This document shows positions 1 to 8,883 of a DNA stretch of 64,000 nucleotides, in pieces (position 1 is the stretch's first letter; every line of letters starts with the position of its first letter). Under the pieces are notes generated by a model, which saw only the letters and a program-made list of their open reading frames with translations, was not told where the DNA came from and did no database searches. Source of the stretch: Mediterranea sp. An20. Lineage in GTDB: Bacteria > Bacteroidota > Bacteroidia > Bacteroidales > Bacteroidaceae. The stretch covers positions 275,548 to 339,547 of the forward strand of contig NZ_NFJV01000001.1 of the NCBI RefSeq assembly GCF_002160055.1, given 5' to 3'. Both the position numbers and the translations under genes were made by a program.

Positions 1-80
1 TAGGTAAAAAACTGTTTGCCTTCTCCAAAATGCACTTGACTTCCACCGAATTACTTCAGAAAACAACCGAAAGCATATGA
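1..80 (+). CDS. Possible C-terminal tail of an upstream gene (partial)
   Basis: A reading frame enters from the left edge (GGT codon at 3-5) and stays open for about 25 codons to a TGA at 78-80. That stop overlaps the coaD start as ATGA, the usual sign of translational coupling. The other two forward frames have stops at once. The tail reads [12 protein letters not shown] and is not one I recognise. In Bacteroides a topoisomerase IV subunit gene often sits upstream of coaD, but this tail does not look like ParE. An open stretch this short can arise by chance, so confidence is low. Confidence 0.25.
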   Translation, partial: GKKLFAFSKMHLTSTELLQKTTESI

Positions 81-538
81 CCCGAGCCATCTTCCCCGGC
101 ACGTTCGACCCCTTCACCGCCGGACATGCCTCCATCGTCCGCCGCGCGCTGACGTTCATCGACGAAATCGTCATCGCCATCGGCATCAACGAAAGCAAGC
201 ACACGCACTTCCCCTTGGAACAGCGCAAACGAATGATTGCCGACTATTATAGGCACGAACCGCGCATCACGGTCGAGGCCTACGACGGGCTGACCACCGA
301 CTTCGCCCGCCAGGTGGGGGCCAACCTCATCGTACGCGGCATACGCACGGTGCGCGACTTCGAATACGAAGAAACCATTGCCGACATCAACCGCAAGCTG
401 ACGGGCATTGAGACCATCCTGCTCTTCACCGAGCCGGAACTGACGTGCGTCAGTTCCACCATTGTGCGCGAACTGTTGAGCTTCGGCAAAGACATCAGCC
501 AGTTTGTGCCGGAGGGAATGCAGCTCAATCAAGAATGA
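77..538 (+). CDS. coaD: Phosphopantetheine adenylyltransferase
   Basis: A 153-residue cytoplasmic nucleotidyltransferase for the penultimate step of coenzyme A synthesis: it transfers AMP from ATP to 4'-phosphopantetheine. The N-terminus has the family signature [10 protein letters not shown] (residues 8-17), with the Thr and His of the nucleotidyltransferase active site. The C-terminal VSSTIVREL segment matches the ISST nucleotide-binding motif. Length is normal (about 150-165). The ATG overlaps a possible upstream stop as ATGA. The S41 protease gene follows 33 bases later on the same strand, so the two may be co-transcribed. The family call is secure. Confidence 0.95.
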   Translation: MTRAIFPGTFDPFTAGHASIVRRALTFIDEIVIAIGINESKHTHFPLEQRKRMIADYYRHEPRITVEAYDGLTTDFARQVGANLIVRGIRTVRDFEYEETIADINRKLTGIETILLFTEPELTCVSSTIVRELLSFGKDISQFVPEGMQLNQE

Positions 539-571
539 GAAAACGAACAACGAATCATAAAATCAGACCTG

Positions 572-2200
572 ATGAAAAAGATAATCACATCTATCCTGTG
601 CCTTGCCGCTTTCGGATGGCAAGCCCTGGCGCAAAGTAACATGCCTCTGCGCAAACTCCAGATGGCCGAGTTCGCCATCAGCCGCCTGTATGTTGACTCC
701 GTGGACGAGAACAAGATGGTGGAAAGTGCCATCATCGAGATGCTGGCTCAGCTGGACCCGCACTCCACGTACAACAATGCCGAAGAAGTAAAAGCCATGA
801 ACGAACCGCTGCAAGGCAACTTCGATGGCATCGGCATACAGTTTCAGATGATAGAAGATACGCTGCTGGTCATACAGCCCGTCAGCGGAGGACCGTCGGA
901 GAAGGTGGGCATCCTGGCAGGCGACCGCATCACCGCGGTGAACGACACGGTCATTGCCGGCGTCAAGATGAGCACCGACGACATCATGAAGCGGCTGCGC
1001 GGTCCCAAAGGCACGAAAGTGAACCTTACCGTCATGCGGCGCGGCGTGGCCGACCCGCTGCTTTTCAACGTGAAGCGCGACAAGATTCCCATCTTCAGCC
1101 TCGACGCCGCCTATATGATTCAACCCCAAATCGGTTATATCCGCATCAACCGCTTTGCCGCCACCACGGGCGAGGAATTTGCCAAAGCTCTGACGAAACT
1201 ACAAAGAGAGGGCATGAAAGACCTCATCCTCGACCTGCAAGGCAACGGCGGAGGCTACCTGAATGCCGCCATCGACCTGGCCAACCAGTTTCTGAGCCAG
1301 AAAGAGCTTATTGTCTACACTGAAGGACGGGCTGAACGGCGACGCAACTTCCTGGCGCAGGGCAACGGACGCCTCACCGCCGGACGCCTCGTGGTGCTGG
1401 TTGACGAGTATTCGGCTTCGGCCAGCGAAATCGTGACAGGAGCCATACAGGACTGGGACCGTGGTGTGGTTGTCGGCCGCCGCACTTTCGGAAAGGGATT
1501 GGTGCAACGCCCCATCGACCTGCCCGATGGCTCGATGATACGCCTTACCGTGGCACGCTATTACACTCCAGCAGGACGCTGCATACAGAAACCCTACGAC
1601 ACCTCTGCCAAGAACGGCGAAGACATGCTGGAGCAGTACCACCGCGACCTGCTGGACCGCTTCAACCACGGCGAACTGATGCACGCCGACAGCATCCACT
1701 TCCCCGACTCGCTGAAGTACCGCACCAAGCGGCTGCGGCGCACTGTCTATGGAGGAGGAGGCATCATGCCCGACTTCTTCGTGCCCATCGACACGACGCT
1801 CTACACCGACTGGCACCGCAATCTGGTGGCCAAAGGGGTCGTCATCCGCAGCACCACGGGCTACATAGAGCAGCACCGCCAGGAACTGAAGAAGAAGTAC
1901 AAAGATTTCAAGACCTTCGACAGAAAATTCAAGATAGACAACGATTTTATGGACGAGGTGCTGGCGCTGGCGGAAAAAGAAAAAGTAACGTTCGACGAGA
2001 AACAGTATGAACACTCCCTGCCCTTACTGAAAACCCAACTGAAAGCTCTTATCGCCCGCGACTTGTGGGACATGAGTGAATATTTCCAGGTGATGAACAC
2101 CACCGACCGCACCGTGCAGCAGGCACTGAAGGTGCTGAACGAAGGGGAGTACGAGCGAATCATGACACGCTCCGCACTTACACCTATAAGTATAGAATGA
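572..2200 (+). CDS. S41 family C-terminal processing peptidase (PDZ-containing)
   Basis: A 542-residue exported serine protease of the Tsp/CtpA type, which recognises C-terminal tails of substrate proteins through a PDZ domain. Residues 1-20 form a signal peptide ending ALA-Q. A PDZ domain covers about 85-165 (substrate loop near GIGIQF, then GDRITAVND). The S41 core runs from about 185 to 350. In the SASASE motif, Ser283 is the expected nucleophile, and Lys308 in TFGKG lies 25 residues later, the same spacing as in known Ctp/Prc enzymes. The C-terminal 200 residues are a charged helical extension. The gene follows coaD by 33 bases, and a perfect hairpin just after the stop ends the unit. Substrate unknown. 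Confidence 0.9.
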   Translation: MKKIITSILCLAAFGWQALAQSNMPLRKLQMAEFAISRLYVDSVDENKMVESAIIEMLAQLDPHSTYNNAEEVKAMNEPLQGNFDGIGIQFQMIEDTLLVIQPVSGGPSEKVGILAGDRITAVNDTVIAGVKMSTDDIMKRLRGPKGTKVNLTVMRRGVADPLLFNVKRDKIPIFSLDAAYMIQPQIGYIRINRFAATTGEEFAKALTKLQREGMKDLILDLQGNGGGYLNAAIDLANQFLSQKELIVYTEGRAERRRNFLAQGNGRLTAGRLVVLVDEYSASASEIVTGAIQDWDRGVVVGRRTFGKGLVQRPIDLPDGSMIRLTVARYYTPAGRCIQKPYDTSAKNGEDMLEQYHRDLLDRFNHGELMHADSIHFPDSLKYRTKRLRRTVYGGGGIMPDFFVPIDTTLYTDWHRNLVAKGVVIRSTTGYIEQHRQELKKKYKDFKTFDRKFKIDNDFMDEVLALAEKEKVTFDEKQYEHSLPLLKTQLKALIARDLWDMSEYFQVMNTTDRTVQQALKVLNEGEYERIMTRSALTPISIE

Positions 2201-2215
2201 GCAATGCCCTACGGC

Positions 2216-2277
2216 GTGTTTAGTGATGAGCGGTCTTTGGCAGGCACTACACCCCGCCGGGCCTCATCACTAAACAC
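2216..2277. terminator. Bidirectional terminator-like hairpin
   Basis: Perfect 15-bp inverted repeat: GTGTTTAGTGATGAG (2216-2230) and its exact complement (2263-2277), around a 32-base loop. It lies between the convergent S41 protease (ends 2200) and aquaporin (ends 2296), so it probably stops transcription from both sides. There is only a short pyrimidine run after it. Confidence 0.75.
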
Positions 2278-2295
2278 CCCTTTCAGGCAGAAAGG

Positions 2296-2979
2296 CTATT
2301 TCTTTTCATTGCCTATGGCATTCCACACCAACGCGCTGACTGCCGCTCCCACAAACGGAGCCACAATGAAGAGCCAAAGCTGAGACAAGGCTACTCCGCC
2401 CTCGAACAAAGCCGGACCGATGCTGCGCGCCGGATTGACCGATGTGCCGGTGATGGGAATGCAGACAATATGCACAATGACCAGTGTCAGACCAATGGCC
2501 AGCCCGGCCAGATTACCGGCACCTTTCTTGCTGTCTGTCGTGCCCAGCACCACCAGGACAAAGATAAACGTAAACACCGCTTCGGCAATGAAGGCCTGCA
2601 ACATCATGCCGTCGGCATACGAATTGCTGCCCGTAGCCGTCGGTCCGTTGTGCGTCCCGGCAGATACCAGCAACCAAAGCAAAGCCGAACCAATAACGGC
2701 GCCTATCACCTGAAACAGCATATACATACCGGCATCCTTGCCCGTCATGCGGCCGGACAGCCACACCCCCAACGTGATGGCCGGATTGATGTGGCATCCG
2801 GAGATGCCTCCGACGGTATAAGCCATAGCTACCACAGCCAGGCCGAAGGCCAAAGCCACGCCCAGCGTTCCTACACCTGCGCTCACTGCGCCTGCTGCGT
2901 TGCCTGCAAAGATGGCACTGCCGCAACCCACCAATACAAGGACCATAGTCCCCACCATTTCAGCTAAATACTTTTTCAT
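2296..2979 (-). CDS. aqpZ: Aquaporin Z-type water channel (MIP family)
   Basis: A 227-residue inner-membrane channel for passive water flow. Six hydrophobic segments and both half-helix signatures are present: INPAITLG in the first repeat and VNPARSIGP in the second. Arg after the second NPA and the GTSVNPARS context fit the water-specific AqpZ branch rather than glycerol facilitators. I place the start at MKKYLAEM (ATG at 2977-2979). An upstream in-frame ATG at 3042 would add 21 residues not typical of the family and would lie upstream of the TAATTTTG promoter box at 3018-3025. The gene is transcribed alone and ends at the hairpin shared with the S41 protease. Confidence 0.92.
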   Translation of the reverse strand: MKKYLAEMVGTMVLVLVGCGSAIFAGNAAGAVSAGVGTLGVALAFGLAVVAMAYTVGGISGCHINPAITLGVWLSGRMTGKDAGMYMLFQVIGAVIGSALLWLLVSAGTHNGPTATGSNSYADGMMLQAFIAEAVFTFIFVLVVLGTTDSKKGAGNLAGLAIGLTLVIVHIVCIPITGTSVNPARSIGPALFEGGVALSQLWLFIVAPFVGAAVSALVWNAIGNEKK

Positions 2980-3017
2980 AAGCCTGATGATTTTAAAGTT
3001 TGTACGCTTCAAATATA

Positions 3018-3025
3018 CAAAATTA
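3018..3025 (-). promoter_or_regulatory. Bacteroidetes -7 box upstream of aqpZ
   Basis: Reverse-strand TAATTTTG matches the TAnnTTTG consensus 38 bases upstream of the chosen aqpZ ATG. No good TTTG-type -33 box is seen at the usual distance. It supports the shorter aqpZ start. Confidence 0.5.
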
Positions 3026-3157
3026 TCAGGCAAATTGTTCAATCTGCTTGCATTTTATATGCAAGAAACCCAACCGGCTCCCTTTTAACCACACCGGCTC
3101 TTCCGGACAGGGTCGCAGGGAAAAGAAGGCAGTCTTTCCTCTCTGACTGACGGCGGC

Positions 3158-3223
3158 GGCTCCCAAGGGATAAGCAGCCGGCTCCCAAGGTACAGGCAGG
3201 CGGCTGCTAAGGTATAAGAAAGA
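3158..3223. repeat. 22-bp tandem array (three units)
   Basis: Three contiguous 22-base units: GGCTCCCAAGGGATAAGCAG+CC (3158-3179), a variant reading GGCTCCCAAGGTACAGGCAG+GC (3180-3201), and a last unit with GCTAAGGTATAAG (3202-3223). The same kind of unit recurs near 12.8, 27.8, 35.7, 44.0 and 61.4 kb. Besides this array and the promoters on either side I see nothing gene-like in 2980-3360. Confidence 0.75.
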
Positions 3224-3361
3224 AACGTCAAAAGCCCCCTTCTCTGTCTCACCCCTCCCCATACGCCACAGACACAGAAACAGACGGTCCAGCAACTTCA
3301 CATTTCAGAAAAACGGTGAAGGCAGGAGGCGTGACATGAAAACAATTTTTTACATTTTTTC

Positions 3362-3392
3362 TTTGCATCTTAAATAAAAGTATTTAACTTTG
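3362..3392 (+). promoter_or_regulatory. Strong Bacteroidetes promoter for the 3.4-kb RNA
   Basis: TTTG (3362-3365), 19 bases, then TAACTTTG (3385-3392). This is the canonical -33/-7 arrangement of the Bacteroides primary sigma factor and the cleanest promoter in the window with that at 59.1 kb. The predicted start of transcription is near 3397-3399, with no start codon within the next 300 bases. Confidence 0.8.
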
Positions 3393-3397
3393 CGCAG

Positions 3398-3683
3398 ACA
3401 TCCAGCTGGCCGGTGGGTATAGCGAGAGGTCATGTTTCTTACAAACAAAGAAGGCGTTTACCAGACGCTATCTTCTGACTTCAAATCTCGCAAGTTTGAA
3501 TCTCCAAGAAGATAGGGCAACGGAAGCGTCCATGGAGATGTATAGTTCAAACACTATGCTTAGGTATGGTGTAGTGCATATTCATCTCGGCGTGGGCTAG
3601 CTGCGTTGCTTATCCTCGTAGATGGGCAATGCGAGAGCCTGAAGTCGGGATAAGCAGAAGTACAGACTCCCATGCCTTTTTTA
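3398..3683 (+). ncRNA. Structured non-coding RNA candidate, about 285 nt
   Basis: The stretch has a perfect promoter, no sensible ORF, many complementary segments and a T6 run at its end (3677-3682). Stems I can see: GACGC 3464-3468 with GCGTC 3526-3530; TATCTTCT 3469-3476 with AGAAGATA 3507-3514, enclosing TTCAAA 3480-3485 with TTTGAA 3495-3500; GAGATG 3535-3540 with CATCTC 3583-3588; GCTTATCC 3608-3615 with GGATAAGC 3648-3655. The 5' end (GGCCGGTGGG near 3408) can pair with CCCATGCC just before the T-run, giving a closed terminal helix with a U tail. I do not see the conserved sequences of tmRNA, RNase P RNA or SRP RNA. A 6S-like RNA or the Bacteroidales-1 motif are possibilities I cannot test. 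It could also be a leader of the gene at 3737. Confidence 0.6.
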
Positions 3684-3736
3684 TTTTCTCACAAGTAAAG
3701 CCGAATCGGGGGAGACTATAGGTACACATTTCAGAC

Positions 3737-4627
3737 ATGAAAAAACGAATGGTTTCCCTGATGCTGTTTCTCTGCCTTTTCGCAGGAGGAATGTTCTGTC
3801 CATCATCCGCATCTGCACAGAAGACTGTGCGCCAGTCGGAAAAAATGCGTCCTGCCTGGCTCTCGGACAAGACTCCCCGCCCGACCAACGCCACCTTTCA
3901 CTACCGCACTGTAGAAGCGCAAGGAAATACCCTCGACGAGGCACGGCGCCAATGCCTGGTGGTTCTCTCCGAAGATGTGGAACGCACCTGGAAAGTGAGC
4001 GGCGGAGGCACACAGGATATTCGCGAAGTACAGACCAACGGAGAAATAGACTCCCGTTCCGTATTCACCTACCACTACAATGTGGCAGGAGAGGAAGTCA
4101 GCATCACCACCACCTGCTACGACGAATACTGGGAGTGTGTCCGATACCCTGACGGTGCATTGCGTTACCACTGTTACATGCTTTTTGGGGTGGCAGACAC
4201 GGCACAACCCGAATTCGACCGCCTGCGGTTCACCCGCAAATACGGCGCCCGCGGTCTGTGGCGCTCGCTCATCATCCCCGGCTGGGGACAAATGTATAAG
4301 GGCAGCACTGCCAAGGGATTGGGCATACTGGGCGGCGAAGCCGTGCTGGCTGCGGGTATCATCGTGTCCGAAAACCTGCGTAGCTCATACATCAAGAAGA
4401 TGATTGAACAGCCTCAGCACCAGCAGACCTACAACAACCGCGCCGACAACTGGTGCAACATACGCAACGTGTGCATCGGAGCCGCCGCCGCACTCTATGT
4501 CTACAACTTAGTAGATGCCTTGGTGGCCAACGGGCGCAAACGGGCCGTCACCCAGAAACGCGTCTACCTCAGCCTGCAACCCGTGGCCGGCGACTGCAAC
4601 GGTATCGGGCTGGCTGTCAACTTCTAA
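3737..4627 (+). CDS. Exported DUF5683-like protein of unknown function
   Basis: A 296-residue protein with a signal peptide (residues 1-28, cleavage near ASA-Q). The N-terminal half is soluble, with a stretch resembling LPP20/stress-type envelope domains (TLDEARRQCLVVLSEDVE). The C-terminal half has SLIIPGWGQMYKGSTAKGLG, typical of DUF5683, followed by two hydrophobic segments (about 195-212 and 242-260). It is probably an inner-membrane protein with a periplasmic domain. The gene begins 54 bases after the T-run of the upstream RNA and leads a same-strand run of envelope genes extending to 9195. The family resemblance is fair; function unknown. Confidence 0.75.
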   Translation: MKKRMVSLMLFLCLFAGGMFCPSSASAQKTVRQSEKMRPAWLSDKTPRPTNATFHYRTVEAQGNTLDEARRQCLVVLSEDVERTWKVSGGGTQDIREVQTNGEIDSRSVFTYHYNVAGEEVSITTTCYDEYWECVRYPDGALRYHCYMLFGVADTAQPEFDRLRFTRKYGARGLWRSLIIPGWGQMYKGSTAKGLGILGGEAVLAAGIIVSENLRSSYIKKMIEQPQHQQTYNNRADNWCNIRNVCIGAAAALYVYNLVDALVANGRKRAVTQKRVYLSLQPVAGDCNGIGLAVNF

Positions 4628-4660
4628 ACAAACAATAATCATCATTAACCATCCATCAAA

Positions 4661-5764
4661 ATGAACTTATTCAGGAAATGGCTCCCGGCAGCCCAATTGT
4701 GCTGTCTGGTGCTGGTACTGGCCCTGACGGGCTGTGCCAAAGACGTGGTGGACACCACCGGAAGCATTTATGGCATTGTGAACGATGCCGACAACGGCGA
4801 ACCTGTATCGGGCGCGCACATTTCGCTCAATCCCGGCGGGCTGACCGCCAACACGGGAAGCGACGGACGTTTTGAATTCGGCAGCGTGGAGCCGGGACAA
4901 TACACCGTACAGGTATCCAAAAGCGGCTATAAGACCAACTCAAAACGCATCAATGTGGTGGCAGGCCAGCAAGCTTCGGGCGACATGGTGCTGGAACGGG
5001 GCGAGGCACGCATCCGACTGAACACACAAAGCCTGACCTTCGCACCCGAAGAATCGTCGAAGACTTTTGAGGTGATGAACGTTGGCTCATCGGGTGATGT
5101 GTCGTGGAGCATACAGAAGACAGATGCCTGGATTAGTGTGAACCCGGCCAGCGGCACCACAGGACAAGGCAAGAACAGTGCCGTGGTGGTGACCGTAGAC
5201 CGTACGCAAATCACGGAAGATGTCAGCACCAACCTGCTGGTAGAGGGCGACGGTGAGTCGATGAGCCTGGCTGTCAGTGTGCAAGCCGGCGAACCGCAGG
5301 AACCGGACGGCGACGGCGATGAGGAGAATCCAGACGAGGGAGGAGACGAAGAGGAACCCGCCGGCACATGTGACAAGATAATCTCGTGCGACCCGGACAT
5401 TGAACTTGAGTTCCTGTCCTGCACCCAATTTGCCGGCACCGTCGAACTGCAATTTACGCTGACCAACCAAGGCGAAGACTGGCAGGTATGGTTCAACCGC
5501 GCCGACTGCAACGCCATCGATGACAAAGGCAATACCTACCGAGGCAGCTACACGGAAATCTACGTAGGCGATTCCGATTCGTTCGTCACCACCGGCAATG
5601 CCGTCACCCTGCTGCAGGGCGTCAGCTACAAGTGCCGCGTGGTCATCCCCGATGTGAAAGACGAAGCCGAATACCTGCAGCGCTGGGATTGGGTCATCTC
5701 CAGTTCGCAACCCTGGAAGGCGGCTACGGATCGCATGACGTTCCAAGGCATCCGCTGGGAATAG
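4661..5764 (+). CDS. Lipoprotein with carboxypeptidase-regulatory-like and BACON-type domains
   Basis: A 367-residue lipoprotein: the signal peptide ends LALTGC with Cys25 as the lipidated residue. Residues about 35-110 form a CarboxypepD_reg-like beta-sandwich (GSIYGIVNDADNGEPVSGA, then GQYTVQVSKSGYKT). Residues about 118-205 resemble a BACON domain (SSKTFEVMNVGSSGDVSWSI, then WISVNPASGT). A very acidic Asp/Glu/Pro/Gly linker (about 210-232) leads to a C-terminal beta-rich domain with paired cysteines (TCDKIISCDPD). The architecture suggests surface or periplasmic binding; the ligand is unknown. It lies 33 bases after the DUF5683-like gene. Confidence 0.75.
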   Translation: MNLFRKWLPAAQLCCLVLVLALTGCAKDVVDTTGSIYGIVNDADNGEPVSGAHISLNPGGLTANTGSDGRFEFGSVEPGQYTVQVSKSGYKTNSKRINVVAGQQASGDMVLERGEARIRLNTQSLTFAPEESSKTFEVMNVGSSGDVSWSIQKTDAWISVNPASGTTGQGKNSAVVVTVDRTQITEDVSTNLLVEGDGESMSLAVSVQAGEPQEPDGDGDEENPDEGGDEEEPAGTCDKIISCDPDIELEFLSCTQFAGTVELQFTLTNQGEDWQVWFNRADCNAIDDKGNTYRGSYTEIYVGDSDSFVTTGNAVTLLQGVSYKCRVVIPDVKDEAEYLQRWDWVISSSQPWKAATDRMTFQGIRWE

Positions 5765-5852
5765 CTTAAAAACAAACAGACAAACTGGTGAGGGGATGCC
5801 GGCATTCCCCCTGGCATTCCCTCACCGCCAACCCACTAATACCACACTTACA

Positions 5853-6575
5853 ATGAAAGAAAAAAATATATCCGTTCTGCAGGGCGTATGCGCCACCGTC
5901 GTTTTCGTAGCCTATTTTCTGCCTTGGGCACAAGTCTCGATTCTGGGTTCTGATTCCTCCATATCGTTTGCCGCAGCGGCTTATCAACTGGCCTCACTGG
6001 CTGATAAAATGCCTTTAGCATCTCTGATACCTTTAGGAATTGTCACTTTGGGCGGCATCAACGTTCTTTGGCAGTGGCTGTTGAAAACCAACGTAGGAGC
6101 CTTCTATATGAACAGTATTCCGTTGTTTATCTGCGTCCTTGAATTGGTCATACTCGGCTCTACGACCAAAGATGTCGAACGGTTCCTTGATTTGGTCAAA
6201 CATCTTGGCATCGGTTTCCATTTGGCTTTCATCGCCAGCCTGGTGTCCTGCATCGCTGCATGGACCGTCATAGGTTATCGCTTCCTTGCCCACTACAAAG
6301 AATATGTCATTGCTGCCAGCCTGCTGACCGGAGCCTGTCTTTTCCTCCGGATGGGCACCGAACCGGCAACTGCAGGTTCCATAGAAGGATTCATGCCTAC
6401 GGCCGAGACAGAGAAAATGCGATCGTGGCTCTATCTCATCTCCAGCTTGCTGCTCTTCATCCACCTTCCTTTTGTGATTTACGGCTGGATTGTCTTTGCC
6501 GTTACCTCTGGGAAACAACAGCGATTGCTGGAACAGAACTCAGCTCCCGAAAAGACAAATACTAAAACGGTATGA
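5853..6575 (+). CDS. Polytopic membrane protein of unknown function
   Basis: A 240-residue protein with about six hydrophobic segments (roughly residues 8-27, 48-70, 80-100, 118-142, 152-170 and 195-220) and a polar C-terminal tail. I start it at MKEKNISVLQG (ATG at 5853); the longer frame from 5796 adds 19 residues that do not look coding. It follows the lipoprotein gene by 88 bases and precedes the first YD-repeat-like lipoprotein by 68. I do not recognise the family; no transporter or enzyme motif is visible. Confidence 0.65.
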   Translation: MKEKNISVLQGVCATVVFVAYFLPWAQVSILGSDSSISFAAAAYQLASLADKMPLASLIPLGIVTLGGINVLWQWLLKTNVGAFYMNSIPLFICVLELVILGSTTKDVERFLDLVKHLGIGFHLAFIASLVSCIAAWTVIGYRFLAHYKEYVIAASLLTGACLFLRMGTEPATAGSIEGFMPTAETEKMRSWLYLISSLLLFIHLPFVIYGWIVFAVTSGKQQRLLEQNSAPEKTNTKTV

Positions 6576-6643
6576 GTGAAGGATGAAGAGGAGGCAAAAC
6601 GGTATATGGAAGAGAATAATATTCACTGAAAAATAGAAGTACA

Positions 6644-8077
6644 ATGAAAAAGCAGATTCTTTTGATGGCTGTGGCCTTTGCATTGACGCTCTTTACCTCA
6701 TGCAACCATGAGGGAGGAAGCAGCAATGGTCTGGCTACCCCGCCTGTTCACAACTACCTGGACCCAACAACGGAAAAGGGCTGGGAAGCATTCTGTATTC
6801 CCGATTTCCTGAACTATCCCGATGATTGGACCAAATTAGGTTTAAAAGGGAAAGTAAAAGAAGTGACTTACGACAACGGTCCGTTGGTGCGTTGGCTTTT
6901 TGACCGCGACGGCAGATTGACCGAATGGACCGACATTCATCGCCCCAACCCTTATTCTCAGAATTACAACCGCGATTTCTGGAGGTTCCACTATAACGAT
7001 AGCGGTTATGTGGAGCGCAGCGATTATGGACAAGATTTCGTGGAAGGACGCCGCAGCAAGTGGACACATCGCATATCTGCCTTTGACAAGTATGAATTCG
7101 GCCAGGATGGCAAACCCTTGCGCCGCGCCTTTAGCCAAGAAGAATCCTATCCTAACGAACAGGAATATGGCTACAACAAAACCGGACAATGCACATCCAT
7201 ATCCACCATTCGCGGCAAGGCATCTGTGACGCTTGGCTTGGATGACAACGGCACCATCACTCATATCGAGTGCGGCAATACCGCTCTTCCCCATGAAATG
7301 ACCGGCAGACGGAACATCCGTCCTTTCTACGACCGGCAGGGACGAATCTCCAAGCTGGAATATATGTCCGTGCCCACCGAAGAAACCCGCGGGATAATCG
7401 ACTCCATTTTCAGCACCAGCCGCTATGAATACAACGAGCAGGGAGACATCGCCCGCTGGTCGTACGATGAGACCGTCTATCCGTATGAAGTAACTAACCA
7501 GGCAGTCGTTGACTTTGAATATGAATATGACGGTCAGGGCAACTGGACAAAGAAGCACATGACAACCACTCCTGATGCAGGCACCAGCTTCATCGGCCAC
7601 TATTGGACGTTTCGTTACGTCCCCCAGACACTGCCGGAAGGTTCGGACTCTGTTGAATATTGGCGACTGACCATCACGCGCAACATCTCCTATTATCCGG
7701 AAGAGACGCATCAGGAAAGCGCACGTGCCTCCCAGACAAAGCCTGCGCCTGTCCCTTCCAAACTGAAAGGCTCTGTGGCTTTCGATGCACAAAACCCAAG
7801 CTATTGGAAGGTGGAGAAAGTGGTATGCACCGGACATAAGAACGGGGGATATGCCTTTACCATCAGCGGCACTTTCCTGAAAGACTGCCAGCAGAGTATG
7901 TCCAATTGCAGTGTCACTATCGGCGTGAAAGAGGAAGGGAAAATAAAACTGACCAGCGTGGGGTCTTATTTCTTCCCGAACGGCAAGGCAGGCGAAAAAT
8001 TCTCGTTTGAGATAGTCGGTGCATTCGACGGCATGTGCAATGTTGACAACTTTCAGTTCTTAGCCATTCTTTTTTAA
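6644..8077 (+). CDS. YD-repeat-like lipoprotein
   Basis: A 477-residue lipoprotein with lipobox LFTSC (Cys20). Residues about 60-330 contain degenerate repeats with an aromatic/Asp-x-x-Gly core: FDRDGRLTEW, YNDSGYVERS, YNKTGQCTSI, YDRQGRISKL, YNEQGDIARW, YDGQGNWTKK. These resemble the YD/RHS beta-strand units and the short toxin_15-like Bacteroidetes repeats. A Ser/Pro-rich linker (about 355-375) leads to a separate C-terminal beta domain. It is probably displayed at the outer membrane. The next gene (8106) has the same kind of N-terminus and repeats, suggesting duplication. No toxin or enzyme domain is visible. Confidence 0.7.
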   Translation: MKKQILLMAVAFALTLFTSCNHEGGSSNGLATPPVHNYLDPTTEKGWEAFCIPDFLNYPDDWTKLGLKGKVKEVTYDNGPLVRWLFDRDGRLTEWTDIHRPNPYSQNYNRDFWRFHYNDSGYVERSDYGQDFVEGRRSKWTHRISAFDKYEFGQDGKPLRRAFSQEESYPNEQEYGYNKTGQCTSISTIRGKASVTLGLDDNGTITHIECGNTALPHEMTGRRNIRPFYDRQGRISKLEYMSVPTEETRGIIDSIFSTSRYEYNEQGDIARWSYDETVYPYEVTNQAVVDFEYEYDGQGNWTKKHMTTTPDAGTSFIGHYWTFRYVPQTLPEGSDSVEYWRLTITRNISYYPEETHQESARASQTKPAPVPSKLKGSVAFDAQNPSYWKVEKVVCTGHKNGGYAFTISGTFLKDCQQSMSNCSVTIGVKEEGKIKLTSVGSYFFPNGKAGEKFSFEIVGAFDGMCNVDNFQFLAILF

Positions 8078-8105
8078 TGATAAACCACTATAAAATACCA
8101 AACGT

Positions 8106-8774
8106 ATGAACAAGCTCAAACAACCTATATTTCTTATTTTACTCTGCCTGCTGGCTGCAGCCTGCGAAGATTCCCGCCCGGAAATCAGCGACCGGAGAGG
8201 AATGAACCTATATGGCAAGGTTAAGAGTGTGACGGACAGCATGTACACCACTACCTTTTCTCCCGAAGGCTCCATACTGAGACAAGAAGCTGTCTTAGTC
8301 GATGCGGAGACCGATTATATTTATCTTACGCCCGAACTCTACATTACCTCTGATTCGCGTTGGAGCAACTATGCCAGACATTATCAGGTAATCCGCTCCA
8401 AAGACACCTTAAGAGTAATTGCAAAGCATAACGGGTACGAAGAAATGGATAGGGAATATGTCTTCGATGCACAAGGACGGGTCGTCCGCTATCTCCATTT
8501 TGATGGTATGATGCCTATCGTGGAAGAATACAAGTATGACGGCGAAGACAAACATCCTTCTGAAATGAAATACACAGCCAGCTATGAAGATGGCCAGGAT
8601 ATTTTCACCTGCCGATTTTCCTACTTGGAAATTGACAAAGAAGGAAACTGGCTCCAACGTGAAGTCAACCGCACTTGGGAAATTGTAATGTATAATCACG
8701 TGGATAATACAGAGGAAACCTCCACCCAAACCGATCCACCTTTCATTGAAACCCGCAGCATCACCTATTATTAA
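8106..8774 (+). CDS. Short YD-repeat-like lipoprotein
   Basis: A 222-residue lipoprotein with lipobox LAAAC (Cys20), 28 bases after the larger relative. It begins NLYGKVKSVTDSMYTT, which matches the LKGKVKEVTYD stretch of the upstream protein. It then has units such as FSPEGSILRQ, FDAQGRVVRY and YKYDGEDKHP, and ends in a strand-rich tail (EKEGNW-type unit near 178). It looks like a reduced paralogue without the extra C-terminal domain. Function unknown. Confidence 0.65.
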   Translation: MNKLKQPIFLILLCLLAAACEDSRPEISDRRGMNLYGKVKSVTDSMYTTTFSPEGSILRQEAVLVDAETDYIYLTPELYITSDSRWSNYARHYQVIRSKDTLRVIAKHNGYEEMDREYVFDAQGRVVRYLHFDGMMPIVEEYKYDGEDKHPSEMKYTASYEDGQDIFTCRFSYLEIDKEGNWLQREVNRTWEIVMYNHVDNTEETSTQTDPPFIETRSITYY

Positions 8775-8883
8775 GATACATGTCACAAACAAGCGCCAAT
8801 GCCTGCCATTGCCGTCCTGCGCTTGCCTATCTATTCATAACAATGCCCTATGAGGACGGAGAGGGTACTAAAATTCTTACACC

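Noticed and set aside
3398..3683. tmRNA, RNase P RNA or SRP RNA
   Set aside because: The conserved segments of these RNAs are not seen, nor is there a tag-coding stretch or CCA end.
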